From CAXXOK01 sp964640955 (GTDB taxonomy: Bacteria; Bacillota; Clostridia; Christensenellales; Aristaeellaceae): a stretch of DNA of 64,000 nucleotides. The stretch lies in assembly GCA_964640955.1 (NCBI GenBank), contig CAZXJI010000010.1, positions 62,001-126,000 of the forward strand. The letters are read 5' to 3'. The translations under genes and the position numbers were made by a program. This document shows, in pieces, positions 50,115 to 58,707 of the stretch (position 1 is the first letter of the stretch; each line of letters starts with the position of its first letter). The notes below the pieces were generated by a model. That model searched no databases. It was not told the origin of the DNA and worked only from the letters and a program-made list of their open reading frames with translations.

Positions 50115-52019
50115 TCAAAGCTGTTTCGCAGCCCGCTTCGCCTCGTCGCGGAGCTTTTTGAGCCACACCATCAGCACGGCCACGTCCGCCGGGTTTACCC
50201 CGGGGATGCGCCCGGCCTGGCTCAGGCTGCGGGGCCTGCGCGCCGCAAGCTTCTGCCGCGCCTCGATGCGCAGGCCGCTGATCTCGGCGTAATCCAGGTT
50301 TTCCGGAATCAGCCAGGCCTCCATCTCCTGCGCGCGCGCCACCTGCTGGCGCTCCTTTTGCAGATAGCCTTCGTACTTCACACCGAGCTCCGCCTGCGCC
50401 CGCGCCTCGGCCGGGGCCTGTGAAAGCTCCGGCAGCAGCTCGGTCAGCGCGGACAGGTCGATCTTCGGGCGACGCAGCAGCTCCGCGGCGGTGTAGCTTA
50501 GCTCGCTTGGAGCTTCGCCGTGGGCGGCGAGCCAGTCGTTGCGCACAGGCGTGGCCTTCAGCCGCAGGTCGGCCAGGCGCCTGGTCAGTTCCGCGGTCGC
50601 GCGGCGCTTGGTTTCCGCAAGCCTGAGGCGCGTCTCGCTTGCCAGCCCGCAGCGGTAGCCCAGCTCCGTCAACCGCAGGTCGGCGTTGTCCTGCCGAAGC
50701 AGCAGGCGGTGCTCGGCGCGCCCGGTCATCATGCGGTAGGGCTCGTCCACGCCCTTTACGGTCAGATCGTCCACCATTACGCCGATATAAGCCATGTCCC
50801 GCGTCAAAATCAGCGGTTCGCGGCCCAAAAGCGCGCAGGCGGCGTTGACGCCCGCCAGCAGGCCCTGCGCGGCGGCCTCCTCGTAGCCGCTGGTGCCGTT
50901 GACCTGCCCGGCGAAGTACAGCCCGCCGATCCTCCGGCTTTCCAGCGTCAGCCGAAGCTCGGTCGGGTCGATGCAGTCGTACTCGATGGCGTAGGCCAGC
51001 CGGGTAAGCACCGCGCGGTGCAGGCCGGGAAGCGTGCGGTACATGGGCCACTGCACGCGCTCCGGCAGACTGGAGCTCAGCCCCTGGGCGTACCACTCGG
51101 GCGTGTCCAGCCCTTCGGGCTCCAGAAAAATCTGGTGGCGGTCCTTATCCGGGAATTTGCGGATTTTGTCCTCGATGCTGGGGCAGTAGCGCGCCCCCGT
51201 GCCCTTGATGTCCCCGCGCACCATGGGGCTTAGGTGCAGGTTTTCGCGGATGATGCGATGGGTTTCCTCGTTGGTATAGGTCAGGTAGCAACGCCGCCGG
51301 TTGACCAGCGGAAAGGCGACGCCGCATTCCGGAAGCTTTGCGACCGTCAGGAAGGAAAACGGGGTAATCGGGTCGTCGCCCTCCTGCGGCTCCATCTCGT
51401 CAAAGTCGATGGAGCGCACGTCCAGCCGGGCGGGCGTGCCGGTTTTGAAACGGCGAAGCGCAAAGCCCAGGTTCGTGAGCGAATCGCTGAGCCCCTCGGC
51501 ACGCAGCAGCCCCTGCGGACCGCTGTTTTTGGAGTATTCGCCGATGATGATGCGGCTTTTGAGGTATACGCCGCCGCACACGATGCAGGCGCGGCAGGGC
51601 ACCACGTCCCCCGTCATGGTTTTGACGCCCGTCACCCGGCCGTTTTGCGTCAGGATGTCCATGGCTTCGCCCTGCCGCACGGTTAAATGGGCGGTTTCAA
51701 ACAGGGTTTTGAGCATTTCCTCGTGGTAGCGGCGTTTGTCCGCCTGCGCGCGCAGGCTGTGCACCGCCGGGCCTTTGCCTACGTTGAGCATGCGGCTTTG
51801 CAGAAAGGTGCGGTCGATGGCAAGGCCCATCTGGCCGCCGAGCGCGTCCAGCTCCCGCACCAGATGGCCCTTGCCGGTGCCGCCGATGGCGGGATTGCAG
51901 GGCATCAGGGCGACGCTGCCCATATCCAGCGTTAAAAGAAGCGTTTCCAGCCCCATGCGGGCGCAGGCGAGCGCGGCTTCGCAGCCCGCGTGCCCCGCCC
52001 CGATAACGATGACGTCCAT
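50115..52019 (-). CDS. mnmG: tRNA uridine-5-carboxymethylaminomethyl modification enzyme, FAD subunit
   Basis: 634-residue partner of MnmE; together they install the cmnm5 group at U34 of several tRNAs using FAD, methylene-THF and glycine. FAD motif: VIGAGHAGCEAALACARMG; conserved blocks LMPCNPAIGGTGKGHLVRELDALGG, GVYLKSRIIIGE and GQVNGTSGYEEAAAQGLLAG. The C-terminal helical domain binds tRNA and MnmE. ATG 52019 is ten bases after GAGGG; three codons further upstream is another ATG too close to it. mnmG is typically origin-proximal, as here, but mnmE, rsmG and parAB are not adjacent. It runs against the direction of replication. Confidence 0.97.
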   Translation of the reverse strand: MDVIVIGAGHAGCEAALACARMGLETLLLTLDMGSVALMPCNPAIGGTGKGHLVRELDALGGQMGLAIDRTFLQSRMLNVGKGPAVHSLRAQADKRRYHEEMLKTLFETAHLTVRQGEAMDILTQNGRVTGVKTMTGDVVPCRACIVCGGVYLKSRIIIGEYSKNSGPQGLLRAEGLSDSLTNLGFALRRFKTGTPARLDVRSIDFDEMEPQEGDDPITPFSFLTVAKLPECGVAFPLVNRRRCYLTYTNEETHRIIRENLHLSPMVRGDIKGTGARYCPSIEDKIRKFPDKDRHQIFLEPEGLDTPEWYAQGLSSSLPERVQWPMYRTLPGLHRAVLTRLAYAIEYDCIDPTELRLTLESRRIGGLYFAGQVNGTSGYEEAAAQGLLAGVNAACALLGREPLILTRDMAYIGVMVDDLTVKGVDEPYRMMTGRAEHRLLLRQDNADLRLTELGYRCGLASETRLRLAETKRRATAELTRRLADLRLKATPVRNDWLAAHGEAPSELSYTAAELLRRPKIDLSALTELLPELSQAPAEARAQAELGVKYEGYLQKERQQVARAQEMEAWLIPENLDYAEISGLRIEARQKLAARRPRSLSQAGRIPGVNPADVAVLMVWLKKLRDEAKRAAKQL

Positions 52020-52175
52020 GGTCGGCATTCCCTCGTTTACACGCATTTCGCCGGACGAACCGGCGCAGGGACATTGTACGCTTTCGCGCGGCGATGCGCA
52101 AGCGGCGGCCCGGACGGCGGCGGCGCGGGTTTCGGCGTTTGCGCACCCGACCTTCACCTGTTGTACAGATTGGCG

Positions 52176-52184
52176 TGTTATACT
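52176..52184 (+). promoter_or_regulatory. Extended -10 promoter of the QNG-repeat protein gene
   Basis: TGTTATACT is an extended -10 about 40 bp before the start. A plausible -35 (CACCTG, 18-bp spacing) is weak. Confidence 0.5.
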
Positions 52185-52223
52185 GCGCCCGATTCCGCAG
52201 GAATGAACAGGAGGGAATTGGAC

Positions 52224-52907
52224 ATGAGAAAAGCGATATCCATCGTTCTGACGTTTGCGATGCTTTTGACGGCCGCGGGTGCGGCGATGGCGGAAGGCGA
52301 CGCCGCGGCGGGCGCGAACGCGGCCCCCAACCAGGACGGCACGCGCTGGATGGGCCAGATTACGGCGATCGGGGATAACACGGTTACGATTGCCGTGAGC
52401 GGTGGCATGCAGGCGCCTCAAAACGGCGCGGGCCAGCAGAACGGCACAGGGCCTCAAGGCAGCGGCACCGCGCCGGACGGCACCGCGCCGCAAAACGGCG
52501 ACGGTACGCAGAACGGAAGCGGCGCGCAGAACGGCGGCGGCCAGCAGGGCAACGGGGCTCAGGGCGGCGGCACCCCGCCGACCGGCACCGCGCCGGATGG
52601 TACCGCGCCGCAGAACGGCGACGGCGCACAGAACGGCGACGGCACGCAGAACGGAGACGCCCCGGCCGCGCCCGGCAACGAAACGAGCATGACCCTGACC
52701 ATTACCGCCGATACGACCTTCACTTCCGGCGCGACGATGGAAACGCTTTCCTTCAGCGATCTGGTCGTCGGCATGATGGTCGAGGTAACGACCAGCGGAA
52801 ACGCGACCGACGGCTACACCGCGCTGACCATCCAGACGCTGGCCGCGCAGCCGGCGGAGGATACGACCGATTCGACGACCGACACCCAGACCGGAAGCGA
52901 TACCTGA
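52224..52907 (+). CDS. Secreted Gln-Asn-Gly repeat protein, unknown function
   Basis: 227 residues. A signal peptide (ISIVLTFAMLLTAAGAAMA) is followed by a split beta domain: RWMGQITAIGDNTVTIAVSGG (about 40-60) and MTLTITADTTFTS...LSFSDLVVGMMVEVTT...YTALTIQTL (about 155-210). Between them is a roughly 90-residue linker of QNGdGtQNG and GTAPDGTAP repeats. The split domain resembles DUF5666-type metal- or ligand-binding beta barrels, which would make the repeat a surface loop. The C terminus is TTDSTTDTQTGSDT-like. GGAGG is nine bases before ATG 52224. Confidence 0.8.
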   Translation: MRKAISIVLTFAMLLTAAGAAMAEGDAAAGANAAPNQDGTRWMGQITAIGDNTVTIAVSGGMQAPQNGAGQQNGTGPQGSGTAPDGTAPQNGDGTQNGSGAQNGGGQQGNGAQGGGTPPTGTAPDGTAPQNGDGAQNGDGTQNGDAPAAPGNETSMTLTITADTTFTSGATMETLSFSDLVVGMMVEVTTSGNATDGYTALTIQTLAAQPAEDTTDSTTDTQTGSDT

Positions 52908-52935
52908 TACGATTCATTTCCTTCATGCAGTAGAG

Positions 52936-52971
52936 ATCGCCCGGGAGCGAGGCGTTAAGGATTTGAAATAG
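52936..52971 (+). repeat. Copy B of the 36-37 nt dispersed intergenic element
   Basis: It shares ATCGCC, CGGGA, CGAGGCGTTA, then GGATTTGAAATAG with copy A at 47435-47470. It lies between the QNG-repeat gene and the TraB gene, about 230 bp before the TraB start. Confidence 0.55.
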
Positions 52972-53131
52972 CATGAACCGGGTTTCTTTGAACCGGCCGG
53001 CAACGGGCCCGTAAAACGACACGTTATACCTCCTCACGCCCCCGCGCTTGTCTGCACGGGGGCGTTTGGCGCGGCAAAACAATCCGTTGTTTTGAGCTGC
53101 TATGGCCCGTTCCCCCGCCACCCCGGCGGCG

Positions 53132-53160
53132 TGTACTTTTTTGCCCATCTGTGCTATGAT
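53132..53160 (+). promoter_or_regulatory. Promoter of the TraB-domain gene
   Basis: TGTACT (53132-53137), a 17-bp spacer and TATGAT (53155-53160) with an extended TGC. The gap 52908-53131 otherwise holds only repeat copy B. Confidence 0.65.
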
Positions 53161-53202
53161 GGTATACGCATCTCAACCTTCAACGACGCGAGGACGACGG
53201 AC

Positions 53203-54357
53203 ATGGACGAAAACGTTACCCGATTGGAGTACGACGGCAAAACCATCCTCCTGATCGCCACGGCGCACGTCAGCAAGCAGAGCGTGGAGCTGGTCAAGCA
53301 GGTCGTGGCCGACGAAAAGCCGGACAGCATCTGCGTGGAGCTGGACGAGCAGCGATACAATAACCTGCAAAACCCCAAGGCGTGGGAAAGCATGGACATC
53401 GTAAAGGTCATCAAGCAGAAACGCGTGGGCTTTCTGCTGGCGAACCTGGTGCTGAGCTCCTACCAGAAAAGGATGGCCAAAAAGCTCAAAACCAACGTGG
53501 GGCAGGAGATGCTCCAGGGCATCGCGTGCGCCAAGGAGACGGGCGCCAACCTCGTGCTGGCCGACCGCAGCATACAGACCACGTTCCTGCGCATCTGGCG
53601 CAAACTCAACTTCTGGGAAAAGGGCAAGCTGATCTTCAGCCTTCTGTTTTCCTTCCTGGACGACGAAGAAGTAACCGACGAGGACCTGGAGCGCCTCCTG
53701 CACGAGGATATGCTGGAATCGGCGCTTTCCGAAATGCGCAAGCAGTTCCCCAAGATCGGCGATATCCTGATCGGCGAACGCGACCGTTACCTGGCGTGGA
53801 AAATCCGCACGGCGCCGGGAAACAAGGTGGTGGCGGTGCTGGGCGGCGCGCATGTGCCGGGCGTGAAGCAGCACATTTTCGAGGGCGGGGACGTATCGGA
53901 ATTGGCTACGGTGCCGGCGAAAAAATCCGTTTCGAAGGTGATCGGCTGGGCGATTCCCGTGGCAATCCTCGCGCTGATCGCCTACGGCTTTGCGACCAGC
54001 ACGGAAACGGGCCTTCAGCAGCTGTCGGCGTGGGTGCTGTGGAACAGCGGCATGGCGGCCGCGTTTACGGCGCTGGCGCTGGCCCATCCGCTGAGCATCC
54101 TCACGTCGTTCGTCATCGCGCCGATCTCCTCGCTCAACCCCATGCTCGCGTGCGGCTGGTTCTCGGGGCTGGTGGAGGCCACGGTGCGCAAGCCGACCGT
54201 GAAGGACGTCACCAGCGTACCCGAGGACATCCTCAGTTTCAAGGGTTTCTTTAAAAACCGGTTCCTGCGCATCCTGGTGGTGGTGGTCATGGCCAACATC
54301 GGCAGTTCCATCGGCACGGTGGTCGCAGGGCTGGAGATCATCCGCAGACTGTTTTAG
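53203..54357 (+). CDS. TraB-domain membrane protein
   Basis: 384 residues. The N-terminal domain (about 1-235) has TraB/PrgY features: IATAHVSKQSVELVKQVV, DSICVELDEQRYNNL, NLVLADRSIQTTF, GERDRYLAWKI and VLGGAHVPGV. A C-terminal block of four to five helices (IPVAILALIAYGFA, AFTALALAHPLSILTSFVIAP, ILVVVVMANIGSSIGTVVAG) anchors it. PrgY, the enterococcal member, blocks self-sensing of a sex pheromone and is thought to act as a protease-like inhibitor; related eukaryotic proteins affect mitochondria. The biochemical role here is unknown. GAGGA is eight bases before the ATG. Confidence 0.88.
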   Translation: MDENVTRLEYDGKTILLIATAHVSKQSVELVKQVVADEKPDSICVELDEQRYNNLQNPKAWESMDIVKVIKQKRVGFLLANLVLSSYQKRMAKKLKTNVGQEMLQGIACAKETGANLVLADRSIQTTFLRIWRKLNFWEKGKLIFSLLFSFLDDEEVTDEDLERLLHEDMLESALSEMRKQFPKIGDILIGERDRYLAWKIRTAPGNKVVAVLGGAHVPGVKQHIFEGGDVSELATVPAKKSVSKVIGWAIPVAILALIAYGFATSTETGLQQLSAWVLWNSGMAAAFTALALAHPLSILTSFVIAPISSLNPMLACGWFSGLVEATVRKPTVKDVTSVPEDILSFKGFFKNRFLRILVVVVMANIGSSIGTVVAGLEIIRRLF

Positions 54358-54417
54358 TTTTTCCGCGCGGGCGGTGCCAGCCGGGCCGCGCAACCGACAA
54401 TGAAAGGGAGATACTTC

Positions 54418-55182
54418 ATGGCTGACGGCGTAGCCAACATTCTGGAAATCAACGATCTGTGCGTGGAAGCGAGCGGCGAGCCGCTGCTCAACCACCTGAA
54501 CCTCGTCGTCCCCGAGGGCGAGGTGCACGCGCTGCTGGGTCAGAACGGCAGCGGCAAAACCACCCTGATGATGACGATCATGGGCTTTTCGGCCTATAAG
54601 ATTAAAAGCGGGCAGATTCTTTTCCGGGGCAGGGAGATCAACGAACTGAACGTATGCGAGCGGGCGAGGCTGGGCATCGCCATCGCGCAGCAACGGCCGC
54701 CGACCGTAAAGGGCGCCACGCTGCGAAGCGTAGTGGGGTATATTCTCCGCAACGAGCCCGACCCGGAGGAAAGGCTTACGGAACTGGCCGAGGCCACCCG
54801 TATGGACGGATTTCTGGACCGCAGCGTAAACGACGGCCTTTCCGGCGGGGAGATCAAACGCGCGGAGCTTTTGCAGCTGCTGGCGATGGATCCCGCCTTT
54901 TCCATGATGGACGAGCCCGACTCCGGCGTGGACCTCGAGGCGCTTTCCCTGGTGGGGGGCCTCATCAACCGCCTTTATTCCCCCGACGAAAAGCGCCCTG
55001 TGAAGCGCAAGGCCGGGCTGATCATCACCCACAACGGAAACATTCTCAAATACCTGCAAATCGACAAAGCGCACATTATGCACAACGGGAGCATCGGCTG
55101 TTCCGGCAATCCGGCCATCATGCTGGAGCAGATCGCCAAAAACGGCTACGAAGAATGCATCCGCTGCATGGTCACGAGGTGA
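54418..55182 (+). CDS. sufC: SUF Fe-S assembly ATPase SufC
   Basis: 254-residue ABC-type ATPase of the Fe-S scaffold. Walker A LGQNGSGKTTLMMTIMG, Q-loop AIAQQRPPTVKGATLRSV, signature LSGGEIKRAELLQLLAMDP and Walker B FSMMDEPDSGVDLEAL, the SufC-specific wording. ATG 54418 is seven bases after GGGAG. sufB follows directly. SufC hydrolysis drives conformational change of the SufB scaffold; there is no membrane permease. Confidence 0.95.
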   Translation: MADGVANILEINDLCVEASGEPLLNHLNLVVPEGEVHALLGQNGSGKTTLMMTIMGFSAYKIKSGQILFRGREINELNVCERARLGIAIAQQRPPTVKGATLRSVVGYILRNEPDPEERLTELAEATRMDGFLDRSVNDGLSGGEIKRAELLQLLAMDPAFSMMDEPDSGVDLEALSLVGGLINRLYSPDEKRPVKRKAGLIITHNGNILKYLQIDKAHIMHNGSIGCSGNPAIMLEQIAKNGYEECIRCMVTR

Positions 55183-55187
55183 ATACG

Positions 55188-56348
55188 ATGAACGATCATA
55201 GAGAACCTTCTTCCGCCGGCCTGTTGGACCGGGCGATGCTCCGGCCGGAGCAGATTGCCGGGGAGGACGCGCAGGCCATGGCGGCGACGGGCGTGCTGCT
55301 GAACAGCGATAACCGCTCCGGCACCATGGTCGTGCGCGACCAGCAACCCGTTTGCCTGGATACCCGTACCGACGACTTTGAGATGCTCCCCCTGGCCGTC
55401 GCGCTTGCGCGCTACGACTGGCTGAAAGAAAAGTACTATTTCAAGGCGATCTCCCCCGATTACGACGACGTGACCCGGAAGTGCGCCGCGCAGGAAAAGC
55501 CGCTGGGCTTTTTTATCCGGGTCAAGGCGGGCGCGAAGGTTACCATGCCCTGCCAGGTCGCCATGTACATGGCGGGCGAGAACGTGGAACAGGTTGTGCA
55601 CAACATCGTGATTCTGGAGGAAGGCTCCCAGCTGGAACTGGTCACCGGGTGCCTGACCCGCCACAGCGTGCGCAAGGGCCGGCATCTGGCCGTGGGCGAG
55701 AACTACGTCGGCCGGAACGCGAAGTTCGTAAGCAACATGGTGCACTCCTGGGGCGAAGAGGTATACACCTACCCCCGGACCGGCACGATCGTGGAGGAAA
55801 ACGGCCGCTTCGAAAGCAACTATATCTCGCTTCGGCCCGCCAGAGAGGTTGTCAGCGATCCGCATACGTACCTGAACGGAAAGGGCGCGACCGCCAGGTA
55901 CCTGACCGTCGTGCTGAGCGTGCCCGGATCGATGATCAACACCCAGGGCACCGTATACCTGAACGCCGAGGATACCGGCGCGGAGCTGACGCACCGCGGC
56001 GTGTGCACCGGCGGAGAGATGCACCAGGGAGGGCTTTTGATCGGCAACGCCCGGTGCAAGGCCCATGTGGACTGCGGCGGTATGCTGCTGGATAAAACAG
56101 GGAAAGGTTTCATCGAATCGGTGCCGGGGCTGAAATCCCATCATCCCGACGCTCGCATGAGCCACGAGGCGAGCATCGGCAAGATCGCCCCCGAAGAGGT
56201 GGAATACCTTATGTCCCGCGGTATGGAGGAGCAGGAGGCTATCTCCATGCTGATCCGCGGTTTTCTGGGCGCGGACATCATGGGGCTGGGGCCGGAGCTC
56301 GACCGGCAGATCGCGGAGATCGCGGCGGTTGCCGGGCACGGGGACTGA
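55188..56348 (+). CDS. sufB: SUF Fe-S scaffold subunit SufB/SufD family (minimal SufBC type)
   Basis: 386-residue beta-helix scaffold, shorter than the roughly 470-490-residue SufB of the six-gene system. Likely cluster or sulfur residues are C296 in HVDCGGMLLD (position of the essential SufB Cys in DSML-type contexts) and H326-E327 in SHEASIGKI; the C-terminal LMSRGMEEQEAISMLIRGFLG is the SufC-docking region. It begins six bases after sufC. sufD, sufS, sufU and sufE are absent, so the pair matches the minimal SufBC (SMS-like) systems common in anaerobes. A terminator follows. Confidence 0.92.
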   Translation: MNDHREPSSAGLLDRAMLRPEQIAGEDAQAMAATGVLLNSDNRSGTMVVRDQQPVCLDTRTDDFEMLPLAVALARYDWLKEKYYFKAISPDYDDVTRKCAAQEKPLGFFIRVKAGAKVTMPCQVAMYMAGENVEQVVHNIVILEEGSQLELVTGCLTRHSVRKGRHLAVGENYVGRNAKFVSNMVHSWGEEVYTYPRTGTIVEENGRFESNYISLRPAREVVSDPHTYLNGKGATARYLTVVLSVPGSMINTQGTVYLNAEDTGAELTHRGVCTGGEMHQGGLLIGNARCKAHVDCGGMLLDKTGKGFIESVPGLKSHHPDARMSHEASIGKIAPEEVEYLMSRGMEEQEAISMLIRGFLGADIMGLGPELDRQIAEIAAVAGHGD

Positions 56349-56369
56349 CGAAACAAGTATTGAACATCT

Positions 56370-56399
56370 GCCCGCGCGGTGAAAGCCGCGCGGGCTTTT
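56370..56399 (+). terminator. sufCB terminator
   Basis: GCCCGCGCGG pairs with CCGCGCGGGC around TGAAAG and is followed by TTTT. Confidence 0.85.
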
Positions 56400-56435
56400 G
56401 CGTGGGTCGAGCGGCGAAAACGACGCTGCGGAGAC

Positions 56436-56465
56436 TTGCACGGATATGACAGATTATGGTATATT
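56436..56465 (+). promoter_or_regulatory. cas operon promoter
   Basis: TTGCAC (56436-56441), an 18-bp spacer and TATATT (56460-56465), about 40 bp before cas3. No CRISPR repeat lies between it and sufB. Confidence 0.65.
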
Positions 56466-56505
56466 GATTCTACTTGGAAGTAAAAGCATATCGAGGGTAC
56501 GAATC

Positions 56506-58695
56506 ATGCCAATCTACGCACATTCGGAAAACCGGGACGGCGTCTGGCAATTGCTGTCCGACCATGTCGCCAACGTAAGGCTTTTGTCGTCGAGCTATGC
56601 GGACGCCTTTCACGCGAAGGCGGCCGGAGGGCTTGCCGGGCTGTTCCACGACCTTGGCAAAATGGATCCATCCTTCCAGGAGGTGCTCCAACACAGGCGC
56701 GAACACGTCAACCATTCGGGCGCCGGGGCCGCCGTCGTCATGAAGTTCTTTGAGCCGGACCCGGCAAAGGCGCTCCTGCTGGCGGACGTGCTGTACGCTC
56801 ACCACGGCGCGCTGGGGATGTGTCCGGACCTTCGGGAGCGGCTAGAAAAGCAATTCGACGGCCTCGGGGACGGAACGGACGAGGCGGGCAATACCCTCGC
56901 GCTGTTCGGACAGGCGGAATTTCGAAACGCGCTGCGCCGGCTGGGGATCGCCGCGCTTCCGCCCAAACCGGAACGCCTCCCGCTGTGCGTGGACAACGAC
57001 TACTGTATCCAGCACATGCTGTGGATGCGGCTGCTGCTCTCGGCGCTGGTGGACGCGGATTACAGCGATACCGCGGCGCACTACGGCCAGCCGTTGTCGG
57101 ACGCGTTTTTGAACGCCTCCGCCGCGCTGGAGACGCTGCAGGCGCGGCACGACGACGTGGTGAGGGCTTCCACCTCCGCCGCACCCCTCAATACCCTTCG
57201 GGAAAAGCTGTATACCGATTGCCTCGCGGCGGCGGAACGCCCCGTGGGGCTTTACACGCTCACCGCCCCCACGGGCATGGGCAAAACGCTGTCCCTGCTG
57301 GCTTTCGCGCTGCGCCACGCACAGGCGCACGGGCTGAGGCGGGTGATCGTCGTTCTCCCCTATCTGTCCATCATGCAGCAGAACGTGGCGGTGTACAGGC
57401 AAATCGTTCCCCAGCTGCTGGAGAGCCACAGCATGGCCGACTGGAACGAGGAAACCAAGCTGGCCGCCGAACGGTGGGACGCGCCGCTGATCGTAACCAC
57501 GTCGGTGCAGTTTTTCGAAGGGCTGTTCCAGAACCGCGCGCCCAACTGCCGCAAGCTGCACCAGACGGCCCGCAGCGTGATCGTGTTTGACGAAGCGCAA
57601 ACACTCCCGGCCCGCCTGCTGACGCCTACGCTGCAATCCCTGCGCGCGCTCAGCCGCATCGGCGGGAGCACGGTGGTGTTCTCCACCGCCACCCAGCCGA
57701 GTTACGATCGGCTCGCGAGCGCCGGCTGGCAGGCCGAGGAGATCGTAAGCGACGTTGCGGCCCTGTACCGGGCGACCCGCCGCGTGCGACTCGAGTGGCG
57801 CACCGCCGAACCCGCGGAGCTCGCGGCGCTTGCGCGGGAGATCGGCGCGCAGCGGCAATCCCTGACGATCGTCAACCTGCGCAGGCATGCCCGGACGCTG
57901 GCCGAGGCGCTGCGCCCGCTGGTTGCGCCCGACGCGCTGTTCTACCTGACCACCGACCTGTGCCCCGCACATCGCACCGCGGTGCTCGCGGCGATCCGGC
58001 GGCGGCTGGAAGGCGGACAGCCCTGCACGCTGGTCGCCACGCAGTGCGTGGAAGCGGGCGTGGATCTGGATTTTCCCGTGCTGTACCGTGCGCTGGCCCC
58101 GCTGGAAAGCGTTATTCAGGCGGCCGGGCGCTGCAACCGCAACGGCGCCGCGCCCACGGGCCGCGTGACGGTGTTCGTGCCCAAAGCCGAGGGCGCCCTG
58201 TACCCGGACGCGTGGTACCAGCGGGGGGCGGAGTGCGTGCGCATGATGCTGGCTTCCGGCCCGCTGGACATACAGGATACGGAGCAGATCAAGGCTTATT
58301 ACGACCTTTGCTACCGCCAGGGAGCGCCGGACGACCCGGCGCTGGCCGAGGCCGTGCGCACATGTGATTTTGCCGCCGTCGCGAAGGCGTACCGCCTGAT
58401 TCCGGACGACCAGTACCACGTGGTCGTTCCCTACGGCGAAGACCGGGCGCAAAGGCTGGAGGAAATCCTGCAAAGGGGCCTGACCCCCGCCGACATGCGG
58501 GCGCTGCAGCCCTTTACCGTTTCCACCTACGACCGCGGCATGCTGGACGGCTGCGAGCCGCTACCCCTGCGCGTTCCCCACGGCAGGCCGCGCACGGACG
58601 GCACGCGGTGGTACCGGCTGGTGATGCCGGACTGGTATGACGAAGAATGTCTGGGGCTTTGCAAGCCCGACGGACTTCCAAATCTGTTTGCCTGA
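56506..58695 (+). CDS. cas3: CRISPR-associated helicase-nuclease Cas3 (type I-C)
   Basis: 729-residue effector nuclease recruited by Cascade to unwind and cut target DNA. The N-terminal HD nuclease has LFHDLGKMD (H48, D49), H70 region HVNHSGAG and YAHHG. The helicase has Walker A APTGMGKT (254-261), the DEAQ box (362-365), motif III FSTATQP and motif VI QAAGRCNRNG. HD and helicase are fused in the usual order. ATG 56506 is eight bases after GAGGG. It leads the operon; cas5 begins 12 bp after its stop. Confidence 0.97.
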   Translation: MPIYAHSENRDGVWQLLSDHVANVRLLSSSYADAFHAKAAGGLAGLFHDLGKMDPSFQEVLQHRREHVNHSGAGAAVVMKFFEPDPAKALLLADVLYAHHGALGMCPDLRERLEKQFDGLGDGTDEAGNTLALFGQAEFRNALRRLGIAALPPKPERLPLCVDNDYCIQHMLWMRLLLSALVDADYSDTAAHYGQPLSDAFLNASAALETLQARHDDVVRASTSAAPLNTLREKLYTDCLAAAERPVGLYTLTAPTGMGKTLSLLAFALRHAQAHGLRRVIVVLPYLSIMQQNVAVYRQIVPQLLESHSMADWNEETKLAAERWDAPLIVTTSVQFFEGLFQNRAPNCRKLHQTARSVIVFDEAQTLPARLLTPTLQSLRALSRIGGSTVVFSTATQPSYDRLASAGWQAEEIVSDVAALYRATRRVRLEWRTAEPAELAALAREIGAQRQSLTIVNLRRHARTLAEALRPLVAPDALFYLTTDLCPAHRTAVLAAIRRRLEGGQPCTLVATQCVEAGVDLDFPVLYRALAPLESVIQAAGRCNRNGAAPTGRVTVFVPKAEGALYPDAWYQRGAECVRMMLASGPLDIQDTEQIKAYYDLCYRQGAPDDPALAEAVRTCDFAAVAKAYRLIPDDQYHVVVPYGEDRAQRLEEILQRGLTPADMRALQPFTVSTYDRGMLDGCEPLPLRVPHGRPRTDGTRWYRLVMPDWYDEECLGLCKPDGLPNLFA

Positions 58696-58707
58696 AAGGA
58701 GGAGCCT

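Noticed and set aside
52400..52660. Repeated cagaacggc units as a CRISPR array
   Set aside because: The units are coding (QNG repeats), with irregular spacing and no unique spacers.
56349..56505. CRISPR array upstream of cas3
   Set aside because: The interval contains only the sufCB terminator and a promoter; no repeat pairs are present.
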